A DNA stretch of 45,952 bases from an uncultured Duganella sp. (GCA_946482335.1 CAMLRG010000015.1:1-45952), one strand, 5' to 3'; counted from the stretch's first letter, positions 7,602 to 16,852 are shown. Program-made: numbers and translations. The notes: generated from the sequence alone by a model not told the origin.

Positions 7602-8465
7602 ATGCAAATCAAGATCAATGACGTCCTGCGGGACTATATCGAACCGTTGACCGAGGCTGAACGTACCGCGCTGGAACGCAGCCTGCTCGCCGAAGGCTGC
7701 CGGGATGCGCTGGTGCTGTGGAACGATGTCCTGGTCGATGGCCATAACCGCTATTCGATCTGCCAGCAGCACGGCATCCCGTTCAAGGTGACGCAGAACA
7801 CGAGCTTCAAGGATATGGAAGACGTGATGTTGTGGATGATCGACAACCACCTGGGCCGACGCAGTGTGTCGGACTTCCAGCGCGGCGTGCTGGCCTTGCG
7901 CCAGCAGGAGATTTTGGCCAAGCGCCAGCAGGCTGAAATGGAGCGTACCAAAGCCGAAGACGCTGCCATTGCGCCTCCCGATCCGGAAAGTGAAGAAGCT
8001 GCGCCGCCGCCCAAGGTGAAAGCCAAGCGCGAAGACATCGCCCGCGCTGCGCGCCTGAGCGCTAATACGCTTGGCCAGATCGAAAAGATCACGCGCAGCG
8101 CCACGCCGGAACTGGTGGACGCGGTGCGTGCCGGGACGATTTCCATCAACGCCGCAGCCACCGTGGCCACGCTGTCGGAAGAAGACCAGAAGACCGCCGT
8201 CGCGGGCGGCCGCAAATTCCTGCAGCAGGCGGCGCGTGAAATCCGCGAACAGCGTGCTGCCAACCGGCCGGCCAGGCCGCCCAAGGAAGCGCCCGAGGCT
8301 GGCGCCTACGATGCAGGAGCACATGTCGCGGCCGAGCGCCCGGCGCCGCTGACCGAAGTCGAGGTGCTGCGCCTGGAAGTTTCGCAATTGAAGGAAAAGA
8401 ATGCCGCCCTGCGCGCCGAAAACGCCGAACTGCGCGAGCGCATTGCACAACTGGTGGAGCAATAA
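7602..8465 (+). CDS. ParB N-terminal-domain protein with C-terminal leucine zipper
   Basis: The start at the ATG at 7602 gives 287 residues and begins MQIKIND after a GGAAAGA ribosome site. Residues about 5-60 form a ParB/sulfiredoxin-like domain with the motif VDGHNRY. NHLGRRSVSDFQRG and REDIARAARLSANTLGQIEKI follow as helix-turn-helix-like segments, and the domain ends in the AGTISINAAATVATL segment usual in this group. The last 30 residues are a regular heptad leucine zipper (LRLEVSQLKEKNAALRAENA). It lacks a ParA partner here, so it is not the chromosome partition ParB. DNA binding and dimerisation through the zipper are inferred. Related proteins are often found on phages and integrative elements, but no such element is visible around it. 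Confidence 0.75.
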   Translation: MQIKINDVLRDYIEPLTEAERTALERSLLAEGCRDALVLWNDVLVDGHNRYSICQQHGIPFKVTQNTSFKDMEDVMLWMIDNHLGRRSVSDFQRGVLALRQQEILAKRQQAEMERTKAEDAAIAPPDPESEEAAPPPKVKAKREDIARAARLSANTLGQIEKITRSATPELVDAVRAGTISINAAATVATLSEEDQKTAVAGGRKFLQQAAREIREQRAANRPARPPKEAPEAGAYDAGAHVAAERPAPLTEVEVLRLEVSQLKEKNAALRAENAELRERIAQLVEQ

Positions 8466-8469
8466 AAGC

Positions 8470-10680
8470 ATGCAAAGACTGAGTGCCGCGCTGGCCGCGT
8501 TCTGTGCCATCCACGCCATTCCCGCCATCGCCGCGCCGGCCGCGCCACAGGCCGCGGCCCGGTTCAGTCCCACTGAAGTGCTGCGCCTGCAGGCGATCGC
8601 CAAGCGCGTCACCATCTTGCGCGACAAATGGGGCATCCCGCACATATACGGCAAGAGTGACGCGGACGCGGTGTTCGGCATGGTGTACGCCCAGGCGGAA
8701 GATGATTTCAAGCGCGTCGAGCTGAATTTCATCAATGCCATGGGCCGCCTGGCGGAAGTGGAGGGCGAAAAGGCGCTGTTCCAGGATTTGCGCATGAAGC
8801 TGTTCATCACGCCGGAGCAGCTCAAGACCCAGTACAAGGCCAGCCCCGACTGGCTGAAGAAGCTGATGGTGGCCTGGGCCGACGGCTTGAACTTCTACTT
8901 GCACACCCATCCGCAAGTGACTCCGCGCCTGCTGACCCGTTTCGAGCCCTGGATGGCGCTCAGTTTCAGCGAGGGCAGCATCGGCGGCGACATCGAATCG
9001 GTGAAGCTGGAGCCGCTGGAAGCTTTTTACGGCAAGCGCCCCGCGCCCGTGCTGGCGTCGCGCGGCAGCGACCTCGATAACGAGCCGCGCGGTTCGAATG
9101 GCTTCGCCATTGCGCCGGCGCTGAGCAAATCGGGCAACGCCCTGCTGATGATCAATCCGCACACCTCGTTCTACTTCCGTCCCGAGATCCATGTGACCAG
9201 CCAGGAAGGCTTGAACGCCTACGGCGCGGTGACCTGGGGCCAGTTCTTTGTCTACCAGGGCTTCAACGACCGTATCGGCTGGATGCACACTTCCGGCGGC
9301 GGCGATGTAATCGACGAATACCTTGAAACCGTGGTGGAGAAGGATGGCAAATACTTCTACCAGTACGGCAAGGATTTGCGCGCCTTCCGCACCGAGACCG
9401 TGCGGCTGCCGTACAGGGCCGCCGACGGCAGCATGGCCGAAAAGACGGTGACGGCCTACTTCACGCATCGCGGCCCGGTGGTACGCGAGCAGGACGGCAA
9501 ATGGGTATCGGTGGCGATGATGAACGAGCCGATGAAGGCGCTGACCCAGTCCTTCATCCGCACCAAGGCACGCAATTACGCAGCCTTCTACAAATCGATG
9601 GAGTTGCGCACCAATTCCTCGAACAATACCGTGTACGCCGATGCGGACGGGAACATTGCCTACTTCCATGGCAATTTCATGCCGGTGCGCGATCGCCGCT
9701 TCGACTTCGCCAAGCCGGTCGATGGCGCCGATCCGGCCACCGACTGGAAGGGGCTGCACCCAGTGCGCGAAACCATCCAGCTATTCAACCCGAAGAATGG
9801 CTGGATCCAGAACACCAACAATTGGCCGTACTCCGCCGCCGGCGCCTATAGCCCGCGCCCGGAAGACTATCCGGCCTATATGTCGGTCAACCCTGAAAAT
9901 GCGCGCGGCATCCACGCCGTGCGCGTGCTGCAAGGGAAGAAGGACTTCACCATCGACAGCCTGATCGCGGCCGCGTACGACAGCCAGCTGACCGCCTTCG
10001 AACCGCTGCTGCCGCTGCTGGTGCGCGCCTATGACGAGTCGCCCGCCAGCGACCTGGCCAAGGCTGCGGTGACCGAGCAGATCACGTTGCTGCGCGACTG
10101 GGATATGCGCTATTCGCTGGCGTCGGTACCGACGTCGGTGGCGATCTACTGGCTGCAGGACCAGGTCAAGCAATACGGTCCGGCCGCCAAGGAAAAGGGC
10201 ATGCAGGTGCTGGACTACCTGGCCACGCAGCTGACGTCGAAACAGCGGCTGGAAGCCCTGGTGCGGGCCTCGAACAAGCTCGCGTCTGATTTTGGCACGT
10301 GGAAAACGCCGTGGGGCGAGATCAACCGCTTCCAGCGCCTGACCGGCGATGTGGTGCAGCCTTTCGACGACAACAAGCCGAGCATCCCGGTGCCCTACGC
10401 TTCGGGCAACTGGGGCGCGCTGGCGGCTTACGGCATGACGTCGCAGCAGCGCACCAAGCGCATCTATGGCGAGCGCGGCAATAGTTTCGTGGCTGCCGTC
10501 GAGTTTGGGCCCAAGGTGAAGGCCAAGAGCATCCTGGCTGGCGGCCAGAGCGGTGACCCGGCGTCGCCGCACTTCAACGACCAGGCCGAGATGTATGCGC
10601 GCGGCGAATTCAAGGATGTGCTGTTCTACAAGGACGACATCGAAAAGAACCTGGAGCGCAAGTACCGCCCCGGCGAATAA
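8470..10680 (+). CDS. penicillin acylase / acyl-homoserine lactone acylase family protein
   Basis: The 736-residue precursor has an alanine-rich signal peptide (cleavage after about AIAAPA), so it acts in the periplasm. ILRDKWGIPHIYG is the family's N-terminal motif. The autocatalytic site is RGSNGFAI: cleavage before Ser209 would leave a 208-residue leader/alpha/linker part and a beta subunit of about 528 residues starting with the catalytic serine. NPHTSFYF and the oxyanion/Asn motifs follow. Family members hydrolyse penicillins, N-acyl-homoserine lactones or aculeacin-type lipopeptides, and the preferred acyl chain cannot be read from sequence. It starts 4 bp after the ParB-like gene. The start at 8470 is chosen because the longer frame lies inside that gene. 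Confidence 0.87.
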   Translation: MQRLSAALAAFCAIHAIPAIAAPAAPQAAARFSPTEVLRLQAIAKRVTILRDKWGIPHIYGKSDADAVFGMVYAQAEDDFKRVELNFINAMGRLAEVEGEKALFQDLRMKLFITPEQLKTQYKASPDWLKKLMVAWADGLNFYLHTHPQVTPRLLTRFEPWMALSFSEGSIGGDIESVKLEPLEAFYGKRPAPVLASRGSDLDNEPRGSNGFAIAPALSKSGNALLMINPHTSFYFRPEIHVTSQEGLNAYGAVTWGQFFVYQGFNDRIGWMHTSGGGDVIDEYLETVVEKDGKYFYQYGKDLRAFRTETVRLPYRAADGSMAEKTVTAYFTHRGPVVREQDGKWVSVAMMNEPMKALTQSFIRTKARNYAAFYKSMELRTNSSNNTVYADADGNIAYFHGNFMPVRDRRFDFAKPVDGADPATDWKGLHPVRETIQLFNPKNGWIQNTNNWPYSAAGAYSPRPEDYPAYMSVNPENARGIHAVRVLQGKKDFTIDSLIAAAYDSQLTAFEPLLPLLVRAYDESPASDLAKAAVTEQITLLRDWDMRYSLASVPTSVAIYWLQDQVKQYGPAAKEKGMQVLDYLATQLTSKQRLEALVRASNKLASDFGTWKTPWGEINRFQRLTGDVVQPFDDNKPSIPVPYASGNWGALAAYGMTSQQRTKRIYGERGNSFVAAVEFGPKVKAKSILAGGQSGDPASPHFNDQAEMYARGEFKDVLFYKDDIEKNLERKYRPGE

Positions 10681-10763
10681 ACGGCGCTCCTTTGACACAG
10701 CGCAAAATCCTCCCCCTGCAGGTCGGCGCACAATGAAGTGACGATTTGACAAGGGGAGGCGCC

Positions 10764-12071
10764 ATGTCTTCCAACCCAGAGGAAAACGGCAGCGCTGCCT
10801 GCCAACGGATCGAAGACTTCATCTTCGTACGCGAACTGAATGAAGTCTTCCTGCTGCTTGACCACATCTCCGGACGCTGGGACAAGAGCCTCTACAACTT
10901 CCACAACCACGACGATGGCGAACCGCACATCGATGAACTGTGCGCGATTGGCCTGACGCCGCCCGACAGCGACGAGCAGCGCGTGGCGCAGGCGGTCAAG
11001 GTGCTGTGCGCGAAGGACAAGCTGAACGCCGCCGCCCGTCCTGCGACGGGGCTGACCATCGCCTTCACGCTGCTGGTGGTGGGCGAAGAGAACCGGCGCG
11101 ACTGGAGCAACTGGATGCGCACCATGCTGTTCCGGCCGGGGCCGCCCACCGCCCCGGCACGGGCGCCGCACTGGGACAAGCCGACCCGGCTGACCCTGGC
11201 GCGCTACGCCTTCCCCGGCCTGGTCAAGGTGGCGGAACGCTTCAACCGGCGCATTTTCTGGATTGTGCTGATGTTGTTGATCGGGCTGGTCGTGACCTGC
11301 GTGATGTCCTGGCATGTCACCGGCGGCAGCGCCATGCTGCAGCACCTTGATACGCTACAGGCGCAGCAGGCCGCCCTGTTCAAGTCGATCGAGGAAGCGG
11401 AAATCAAGCAGTCCGCCAACGCGGCGGCGCCGCCAGTCCAGTTCTGTGCGGAGCCTGGCCCGTCGGGGAGACCGCAGTTCCGCAGCACGGAGGAATACCA
11501 GCTTTGCACGCGCCGCCGCGTACTGTCTGAACAGGTGGCGATAGTGCGGATGAATTTGCGCGACTGGCTGATACCGTGGCGCACCTGTTACGGCAAGGTG
11601 GCGGGCCTGTTTGGCCAGGTGACCGAAGGCGGGACGGCTCCTGCCGGCGCCACGGCGGCCGAGCAGGAGCGCTACCTGCGGCGTGGCACGGAAGAACAGG
11701 CGCGGGTGGTGACGCTGGTGGTTGGCACGGCCGTGCTGCCGCTGTGCTACGGCATCCTGGGTGCGGGTGCCGCCGTGGTGCGCGGCTTGTGGGCCAAGAT
11801 GCGCGAGAGCTTGCTGTCGCCGCGCGACTACACGCTGGCCTTGCTGCAACTGGCGCTGGGCGCGACCATTGGCGCCTGCATTGCGCTGTTCGTCAATCCG
11901 TCCGGCCAGACGCCGGGCAGTGAAATCGGTTTCCTGGGCAATTGGGCGCTGAGCACCTCGGCGCTGTCCTTTATCGCCGGCTTTGGCGTGGAAGGCGTGT
12001 TCGTCGCACTGGAAAGCCTGGTACGGCGGGTGTTCAATATCAGCGATCCAGCCCGGCGGCCAGGCGATTAG
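10764..12071 (+). CDS. uncharacterised four-helix membrane protein
   Basis: The 435-residue protein starts at an ATG behind a strong GGGGAGG site. The first about 160 residues are soluble and unrecognised. Hydrophobic helices lie at about 164-186, 316-343, 358-377 and 393-416. The segment between the first and second helices (about 130 residues, with two cysteines near CAEPGPSG and CTRRR, and helical) would be periplasmic if the N terminus is inside. I recognise no catalytic motif. Its 3' end overlaps by 4 bp the convergent gene for the zinc-ribbon/parvulin protein. A structural or sensor role is possible but unsupported. Confidence 0.7.
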   Translation: MSSNPEENGSAACQRIEDFIFVRELNEVFLLLDHISGRWDKSLYNFHNHDDGEPHIDELCAIGLTPPDSDEQRVAQAVKVLCAKDKLNAAARPATGLTIAFTLLVVGEENRRDWSNWMRTMLFRPGPPTAPARAPHWDKPTRLTLARYAFPGLVKVAERFNRRIFWIVLMLLIGLVVTCVMSWHVTGGSAMLQHLDTLQAQQAALFKSIEEAEIKQSANAAAPPVQFCAEPGPSGRPQFRSTEEYQLCTRRRVLSEQVAIVRMNLRDWLIPWRTCYGKVAGLFGQVTEGGTAPAGATAAEQERYLRRGTEEQARVVTLVVGTAVLPLCYGILGAGAAVVRGLWAKMRESLLSPRDYTLALLQLALGATIGACIALFVNPSGQTPGSEIGFLGNWALSTSALSFIAGFGVEGVFVALESLVRRVFNISDPARRPGD

Positions 12072-13555
12072 CGTACTTCCAGCACTTCGATCAGGTGGAA
12101 GCCGTCTTCAGCCAGGATCGGGGCGCTGATCTCGTTGAGCGGCAGGCAGAAGGCGGCGCGCTCGACGGCGGGAATGGCTTCGCCGCGCCGGAAGAAGCCG
12201 GCCGGCATGCTGGTGACGGAGGCGAACGGGTTGCTGTACTGATCTGCGAGCAGTTCGAACGCGCCGGAGGCTTTCCATTCATGGCGCAAGGCGATGGCGC
12301 GCATATGGGCGGCGCGCATGGCGCCGTAAGTGGCCCGTGACAGCGTGGGCCCTGGTTCGCCCGGATGGACGATCAGCTGCCGCACACGCACTTCACGCCG
12401 CACAGAGGAATGCAGTTCGCATTCCATTGCCGGTTCCTGGAAGCGCGAGGCGTAGCTGAGCAGCGGCGCTTCCTGTGGCGTCCAGTCCGCACGCTGGGAC
12501 GGTTGGCGGTACCATGCCATGACGGCCAGGCCGAGCGCCCCGATCACCAAGCCGATCGCCAGGCGCATTTCGAACGATTGCAGGCGGCGCATCCGGCGTT
12601 CCTGACCGAGGTCGACCATGGGCCGCTGCGCGGCGGCCAGCTTGGCGCGGCTGACGGCGGGGTGCTGGCGCGCATGATTGGCGCGCGCCGCGCCCGCATG
12701 GCCGGATGCGGTGCCGGCCACCGTGTCTGCCGCGTCAGCCGCCGCAACCATGGCGGCTTCGGTGTCGCGCCGCAGGATGGGAGCCTGGCAGTGCGGGCAG
12801 CGGACGTCGCGCGTGGCATCGACGGCGCCGCCGCAGGCGTGGCACTTGTGCTGGCTGAACACCGGCAGGGCAGGCGCCTGGCGAGCGGTACCCGGCGATA
12901 CGCCTGGCGATGCGCTTGGCCCGGAACCCGGCGTGGCGCCTGGCGCGTGGCCCTGCGGCGGGGCGGCCGCCGGGGTGGCAGCCAGGGCGCCTTCGCCCAG
13001 CGGATCGATGGCGCTCGCCAGGCGCGTCGGGTCGATCACCCCGACGGCCGACCGGCAAGCCGGGCAAGCGTCGACCGGCCGTGCAGGCAAAGGGCAGCCG
13101 CAACTGGCGCAGAACGCTTCCTTGCCCGCTGCCAGCAGCGAACGGATATCGGCCCACGCCAGGGGGCGCACAAATCCCTTCTCGGCGAGGTACAGGATAT
13201 AGGTCTGGTAATAGCCATGCCCCTGCGGGCATTCAAGATGGGTGGTACGGCCGAAGCGCGTCATGTTGGCGACGGGCTTCAATTGCGACCGGCAAACCGG
13301 GCAAGCCTGCACCCGCGCCAGCGAAACGGCATGCGCGTGCTCGCCGCCGGCCTGCATCGCGCCATGGATCTCACGCAGGAAGTCGGCAATGCCCGGCCCC
13401 GCCAGCCGCACCGATTCCGTATCGTCGAACCACACGAGGCAGCAGTGGGGGCAAGTGTCGATCTCCACGCGCCGCTGGTAATGGCCCGACAGATCGAGCG
13501 CCCGCATCGGGCGCCCGCAATTGCTGCATTGGCGGTCAGATGGCGTCGAGCGCAT
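12068..13555 (-). CDS. multi-zinc-ribbon membrane protein with C-terminal parvulin (PpiC-like) domain
   Basis: Of its 495 residues, about 1-270 contain four Cys4-type ribbons. The first, CSNCGRPM...CPHCCLVWFD, is of the zf-TFIIB type; CPVC/CPQGHG, CASCGC/CPACR and CHACGG/CPHCQ follow. A Pro/Gly/Ala-rich linker (about 190-235) separates the last two. A single transmembrane helix (LAIGLVIGALGLAVMAW, about 327-345) comes next. The last 115 residues read as a complete parvulin fold: VRVRQLIVHP, AFELLADQYSN, AGFFRRGEAIPAVERAAF and GFHLIEVLEVR match PpiC/SurA rotamase strands. Topology would put zinc ribbons in the cytoplasm and the isomerase in the periplasm. The gene overlaps the upstream cystathionine lyase by 20 bp, so it is probably read from the same transcript. 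The domain reading is mine and unverified. Confidence 0.75.
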   Translation of the reverse strand: MRSTPSDRQCSNCGRPMRALDLSGHYQRRVEIDTCPHCCLVWFDDTESVRLAGPGIADFLREIHGAMQAGGEHAHAVSLARVQACPVCRSQLKPVANMTRFGRTTHLECPQGHGYYQTYILYLAEKGFVRPLAWADIRSLLAAGKEAFCASCGCPLPARPVDACPACRSAVGVIDPTRLASAIDPLGEGALAATPAAAPPQGHAPGATPGSGPSASPGVSPGTARQAPALPVFSQHKCHACGGAVDATRDVRCPHCQAPILRRDTEAAMVAAADAADTVAGTASGHAGAARANHARQHPAVSRAKLAAAQRPMVDLGQERRMRRLQSFEMRLAIGLVIGALGLAVMAWYRQPSQRADWTPQEAPLLSYASRFQEPAMECELHSSVRREVRVRQLIVHPGEPGPTLSRATYGAMRAAHMRAIALRHEWKASGAFELLADQYSNPFASVTSMPAGFFRRGEAIPAVERAAFCLPLNEISAPILAEDGFHLIEVLEVR

Positions 13556-14714
13556 TGCGCAAGTCTTGGCGCAAGTCCTCGATATCCTCGATGCCGACGG
13601 AAAGGCGGATCAAGCCATCGCCGATGCCCAGCGCAGCGCGTTGCGGCGCCGGGATCGATGCGTGCGTCATGAGGGCAGGGTGTTCGATCAGCGATTCGAC
13701 GCCGCCCAGGCTTTCGGCCAGCGCGAACACTTCGCAGCGTTCGAGGAAACGGCGCGCGCCCGGCAGGTCGGTGTCGAGGTCGATCGAGATGATGCCGCCG
13801 AAACCGTCCATCTGCGACTTGGCCAGGGTGTGCTGGGGATGCGACTCCAGGCCCGGATAGAACACTTTTTTCACCTTCGGCTCGCGTTCCAGCCAACGCG
13901 CCAGCTCCAGCGCGCTCCTGCAGTGGCGCTCCATGCGGATCGCCAATGTCTTCACGCCGCGCAGGGCCAGGAAGCTGTCGAACGGGCCGGCAATCGCGCC
14001 CACGGAATTCTGCAGGAAGGCCAGTTGTTCGCGCCATGCCGACTGGCGTTCTTCGCCGCCGACCACGGCGATGCCGCCGATCACGTCCGAATGCCCGTTC
14101 AGGTACTTGGTCGCGGAATGGACCACGATGTCGAAGCCCAGTTCCAGCGGGCGCTGCACGATCGGGCTGGCAAAGGTATTGTCCGCCACGCACATGATGC
14201 CGCGCTCGCGGCAGATGCGTGCAATGGCGGCCAGGTCGGCCAGTTTGAGCATCGGGTTGGTCGGGGTTTCCACCCAGACCATGCGGGTTTCGGGACGCAG
14301 GGCGGCCAGCAGGTTTTCCGGATTGGTCAGGTCGGCATAAGTGAATGCATGGCCGGCGCTGCGGCGGCGCACGCGCTCGAACAGGCGGAAGGTGCCGCCG
14401 TACATATCGTCGCCGGCCACGATGTGCGAACCGGCGTCGAGCAACTCCAGCACCGTCGAAATCGCCGCCAGGCCGGAAGCGAATGCAAAGGCCTGGGCGC
14501 CGCCTTCCAGGTCCGCCACGCAGCGCTCCAGCGCCCAGCGCGTCGGGTTGTGCGAGCGGCCGTAATCCAGGCCCTTGTGGACGCCGGGGCTTTGCTGGAC
14601 GAAGGTGGAAGTGGCATAGATCGGCGGCATGATGGCGCCGGTCGACGGGTCGGGGTGCTGGCCCGCGTGGATGACGCGGGTGGCCAGGTGGGCTTTGGTC
14701 TTCTTGTCGGTCAA
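13536..14714 (-). CDS. trans-sulfuration PLP enzyme, probable cystathionine gamma-lyase/gamma-synthase
   Basis: This is a 392-residue fold-type I PLP enzyme of the Cys/Met metabolism family. Lys203 in HSATKYLNGH binds the cofactor, Asp178 in VADNTFASP is the ring-nitrogen residue, and YGRSHNPTR is the substrate-loop signature. The downstream segment ESLGGVESLIEHPALMTH is typical of cystathionine gamma-synthase/gamma-lyase. Its start overlaps the stop of the cystathionine beta-synthase gene by ATGA. Pairing with CBS argues for the reverse pathway (homocysteine to cystathionine to cysteine), with this enzyme cleaving cystathionine. A synthase role in methionine synthesis remains possible because the two activities are hard to tell apart by sequence. 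Confidence 0.88.
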   Translation of the reverse strand: MTDKKTKAHLATRVIHAGQHPDPSTGAIMPPIYATSTFVQQSPGVHKGLDYGRSHNPTRWALERCVADLEGGAQAFAFASGLAAISTVLELLDAGSHIVAGDDMYGGTFRLFERVRRRSAGHAFTYADLTNPENLLAALRPETRMVWVETPTNPMLKLADLAAIARICRERGIMCVADNTFASPIVQRPLELGFDIVVHSATKYLNGHSDVIGGIAVVGGEERQSAWREQLAFLQNSVGAIAGPFDSFLALRGVKTLAIRMERHCRSALELARWLEREPKVKKVFYPGLESHPQHTLAKSQMDGFGGIISIDLDTDLPGARRFLERCEVFALAESLGGVESLIEHPALMTHASIPAPQRAALGIGDGLIRLSVGIEDIEDLRQDLRNALDAI

Positions 14715-16087
14715 GATAATGTCCTGCGCAAGTGGTTGAGTAAGTCGTAGCGGGTGATCAGGCCATAGAATTTGCCGCCTTCGGCGACAATGGCGGTCAA
14801 GCCGCGGTCAAGGGTATCACGGAGGGCGGGCATGCCGGCAGATGGTGCCAGGGTTTCGATACGGGTGGTCATGGTGTCGCCCACGTCGCCCTTGAACTGG
14901 CCGGCGTCGTTCTCCACTTTGAGCAGGATGTCCGATTCGTCAATGATGCCTGCCAGCTTGCCGTTGTCGATCACGGGCAACTGGGCCAGGTCGGCGGCGC
15001 GCATGCGGTTGAAGGCCACCAGCAGCGTGTCGCCCGGTGCCACGCTGACCACGTCGCCATTCTCGAAACGGCGGCCGATCAGGTCGCGCAGGTCGCCCAG
15101 CTTCTCGCGGTGCGACAAGCCCTGCTCGAACAGCCAGCTGTCGCTATACAGCTTGGACAGGTAGCGGGTGCCGGTGTCGCAGACGAAGGTGACGATTCGC
15201 TTGGGCGTGGTCTGTTCGCGGCAGTATTTCAGCGCGGCGGCCAGCAAGGTGCCGGTCGAGGAGCCGGCCAGGATGCCCTCGGCGCGCAGCAGGGCGCGCG
15301 CGCTGTCGAAGCTTTCCTGGTCGCTGATGGTGTAGGCCTGGGAAATGGCCTGCATGTCGGCGATGGCGGGGATGAAATCCTCGCCGATGCCTTCCACCGC
15401 CCAGGCGCCGCTGGTTTCGGCCACCTTGCCGGTATCGACGTACTCCTTCAGGATCGAGCCCTTGGGGTCGGCCAGGATGAACTTGACGTGCGGCGCCACC
15501 TTGCGGAAGTAGCGGGCCAGCCCGGTCAGGGTGCCGGAGGAGCCGACGCCGACCACGATGGCGTCGATTTCGCGCGCCATCTGCTCCCAGATTTCCGGCC
15601 CGGTGGTGGTCTCGTGGGCGAGCGGATTGGCGGGGTTGTTGAACTGGTCGGCAAAGAATGCGCCCGGGATTTCGCTGGCCAGGCGGGCCGCGTAGTCCTG
15701 GTAGTACTCGGGGTGGCCTTTGCCGACGTCGGAACGGGTGATGCGCACGTCGGCGCCGAGCGCCTTCAGGTGCAGGATCTTTTCGTTGGCCATCTTGTCG
15801 GGCACTACCAGCACGACCTTGTAGCCCTTGATGGCGCCGACCAGGGCCAAGCCCAGGCCGGTATTGCCGGCGGTCGCTTCCACGATCGTGCCGCCCGGCT
15901 GCAGGCGGCCATCGCGCTCCGCCGCTTCGATGATGGACAGGCCGATGCGGTCCTTGATGGAGCCGCCGGGGTTTTGGGATTCGAGTTTGAGGAACAGCCG
16001 GCAGGGGCCGGTATCCAGGCGTGTCACTTCGGCCAGCGGTGTGTTGCCGATCAGGCTGAACAGCGCTGCGGGGCGGTCGTTCTGCAT
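14711..16087 (-). CDS. cystathionine beta-synthase with C-terminal CBS domains
   Basis: The 458-residue protein has a fold-type II PLP domain (1 to about 320) with Lys45 in NPGGSIKDR as Schiff-base lysine, the phosphate loop GVGSSGTLTG and ATAGNTGLGLA. Two CBS motifs follow (about 335-395 and 400-458). It condenses serine with homocysteine, although bacterial members may also act on O-acetylserine. The tandem CBS domains could bind an adenosyl ligand for allosteric control. An AAGGAG site precedes the ATG. It is the first gene of a two- or three-gene operon with the lyase and probably the zinc-ribbon/parvulin gene. Confidence 0.9.
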   Translation of the reverse strand: MQNDRPAALFSLIGNTPLAEVTRLDTGPCRLFLKLESQNPGGSIKDRIGLSIIEAAERDGRLQPGGTIVEATAGNTGLGLALVGAIKGYKVVLVVPDKMANEKILHLKALGADVRITRSDVGKGHPEYYQDYAARLASEIPGAFFADQFNNPANPLAHETTTGPEIWEQMAREIDAIVVGVGSSGTLTGLARYFRKVAPHVKFILADPKGSILKEYVDTGKVAETSGAWAVEGIGEDFIPAIADMQAISQAYTISDQESFDSARALLRAEGILAGSSTGTLLAAALKYCREQTTPKRIVTFVCDTGTRYLSKLYSDSWLFEQGLSHREKLGDLRDLIGRRFENGDVVSVAPGDTLLVAFNRMRAADLAQLPVIDNGKLAGIIDESDILLKVENDAGQFKGDVGDTMTTRIETLAPSAGMPALRDTLDRGLTAIVAEGGKFYGLITRYDLLNHLRRTLS

Positions 16088-16170
16088 ATGTTCTCCTTGC
16101 GAAAAGCGCGCATTGTGGAGGGTGCCGATTGAACCAAGAAGGAATTTCTCTGCGCTAGCTTATACCTTTT

Positions 16171-16199
16171 TTGGCGGCGGGCGCCCGGCGCTTTATAAT
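16171..16199 (+). promoter_or_regulatory. sigma-70 promoter of the thymidine kinase gene
   Basis: TTGGCG (16171-16176) and a perfect TATAAT (16194-16199) are separated by 17 bp, which places the transcription start about 20 nt before the GTG start of the kinase gene. Confidence 0.6.
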
Positions 16200-16229
16200 C
16201 GCGCAGCATCTTTTACCAGATATTTCACT

Positions 16230-16781
16230 GTGGCAAAACTTTACTTCCGCTACTCTGCGATGAACGCAGGCAAATCGACCTCCATGCTGCAGGTCGCCCA
16301 TAACTATGAAGAGCAGGGCTTGGACGTGCGCCTGTTCACCGCCGCCATCGACGACCGCTATGGCGTGGGCAAGGTGACGTCGCGCCTGGGCCCGCAGCGC
16401 GAAGTCGCCCTGTTCGACGCCCGCACCAACTTCCTCGAAAATATGCAGAAGGTGGCTTGCGTGCTGGTCGACGAGGCGCAATTCCTGTCGCCGGAACAGG
16501 TGCGGCAATTGCACCGGCTGGCCCAGGCCGAAGGCGTGCCGGTGATCTGCTATGGCTTGCGCAGCGACTTCCGCGGCGAGCCTTTCCCCGGTTCGGCCTA
16601 CCTGCTTGCGCTGGCGGACGATATCGAGGAAATCAAGAATATTTGCACTTGTGGCAAGAAAGCCACCATGAATATCCGCGTGGACGAGCGGGGTGAGCGT
16701 ATCCGCGAGGGCGAGCAAATCAGCATTGGCGGCAACGAAGCCTACCGCCAGGCTTGCGGCCGCTGCTTCTATACCGGCTGA
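16230..16781 (+). CDS. tdk: thymidine kinase (type II)
   Basis: The 183-residue protein starts at a GTG (16230); the usual family N terminus AKLYFRYSAMNAGKST follows at once, which rules out the longer upstream frame. Lys15 is in the P-loop MNAGKST. Asp81-Glu82 in LVDEAQFL are the Walker B/DE-box residues. Two cysteine pairs (CTCGKK and CGRCF) form the structural zinc lasso of the bacterial and human-cytosolic type. It phosphorylates thymidine, and deoxyuridine, to monophosphate in the salvage pathway. The gene is transcribed alone from the TATAAT promoter just upstream. Confidence 0.95.
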   Translation: MAKLYFRYSAMNAGKSTSMLQVAHNYEEQGLDVRLFTAAIDDRYGVGKVTSRLGPQREVALFDARTNFLENMQKVACVLVDEAQFLSPEQVRQLHRLAQAEGVPVICYGLRSDFRGEPFPGSAYLLALADDIEEIKNICTCGKKATMNIRVDERGERIREGEQISIGGNEAYRQACGRCFYTG

Positions 16782-16852
16782 AGGGCCGCAGCAAGAAAAT
16801 ACCAGAAGTAAGCAATCCAGTCCTACGGCCGATGGAGTGGCTGGCAAGATAA

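Noticed and set aside
7391..7602. tRNA-Leu as an attachment site for a mobile element bringing the ParB-like gene
   Set aside because: The ParB-like gene lies on the 5' side of the tRNA. No duplicate of the tRNA 3' end, integrase or composition shift is seen, so an integrated element is not supported.
10681..10763. TTGACA-like sequence near 10692 as a promoter for the membrane protein
   Set aside because: No acceptable -10 is found at 16-18 bp spacing, so I do not list it as a feature.
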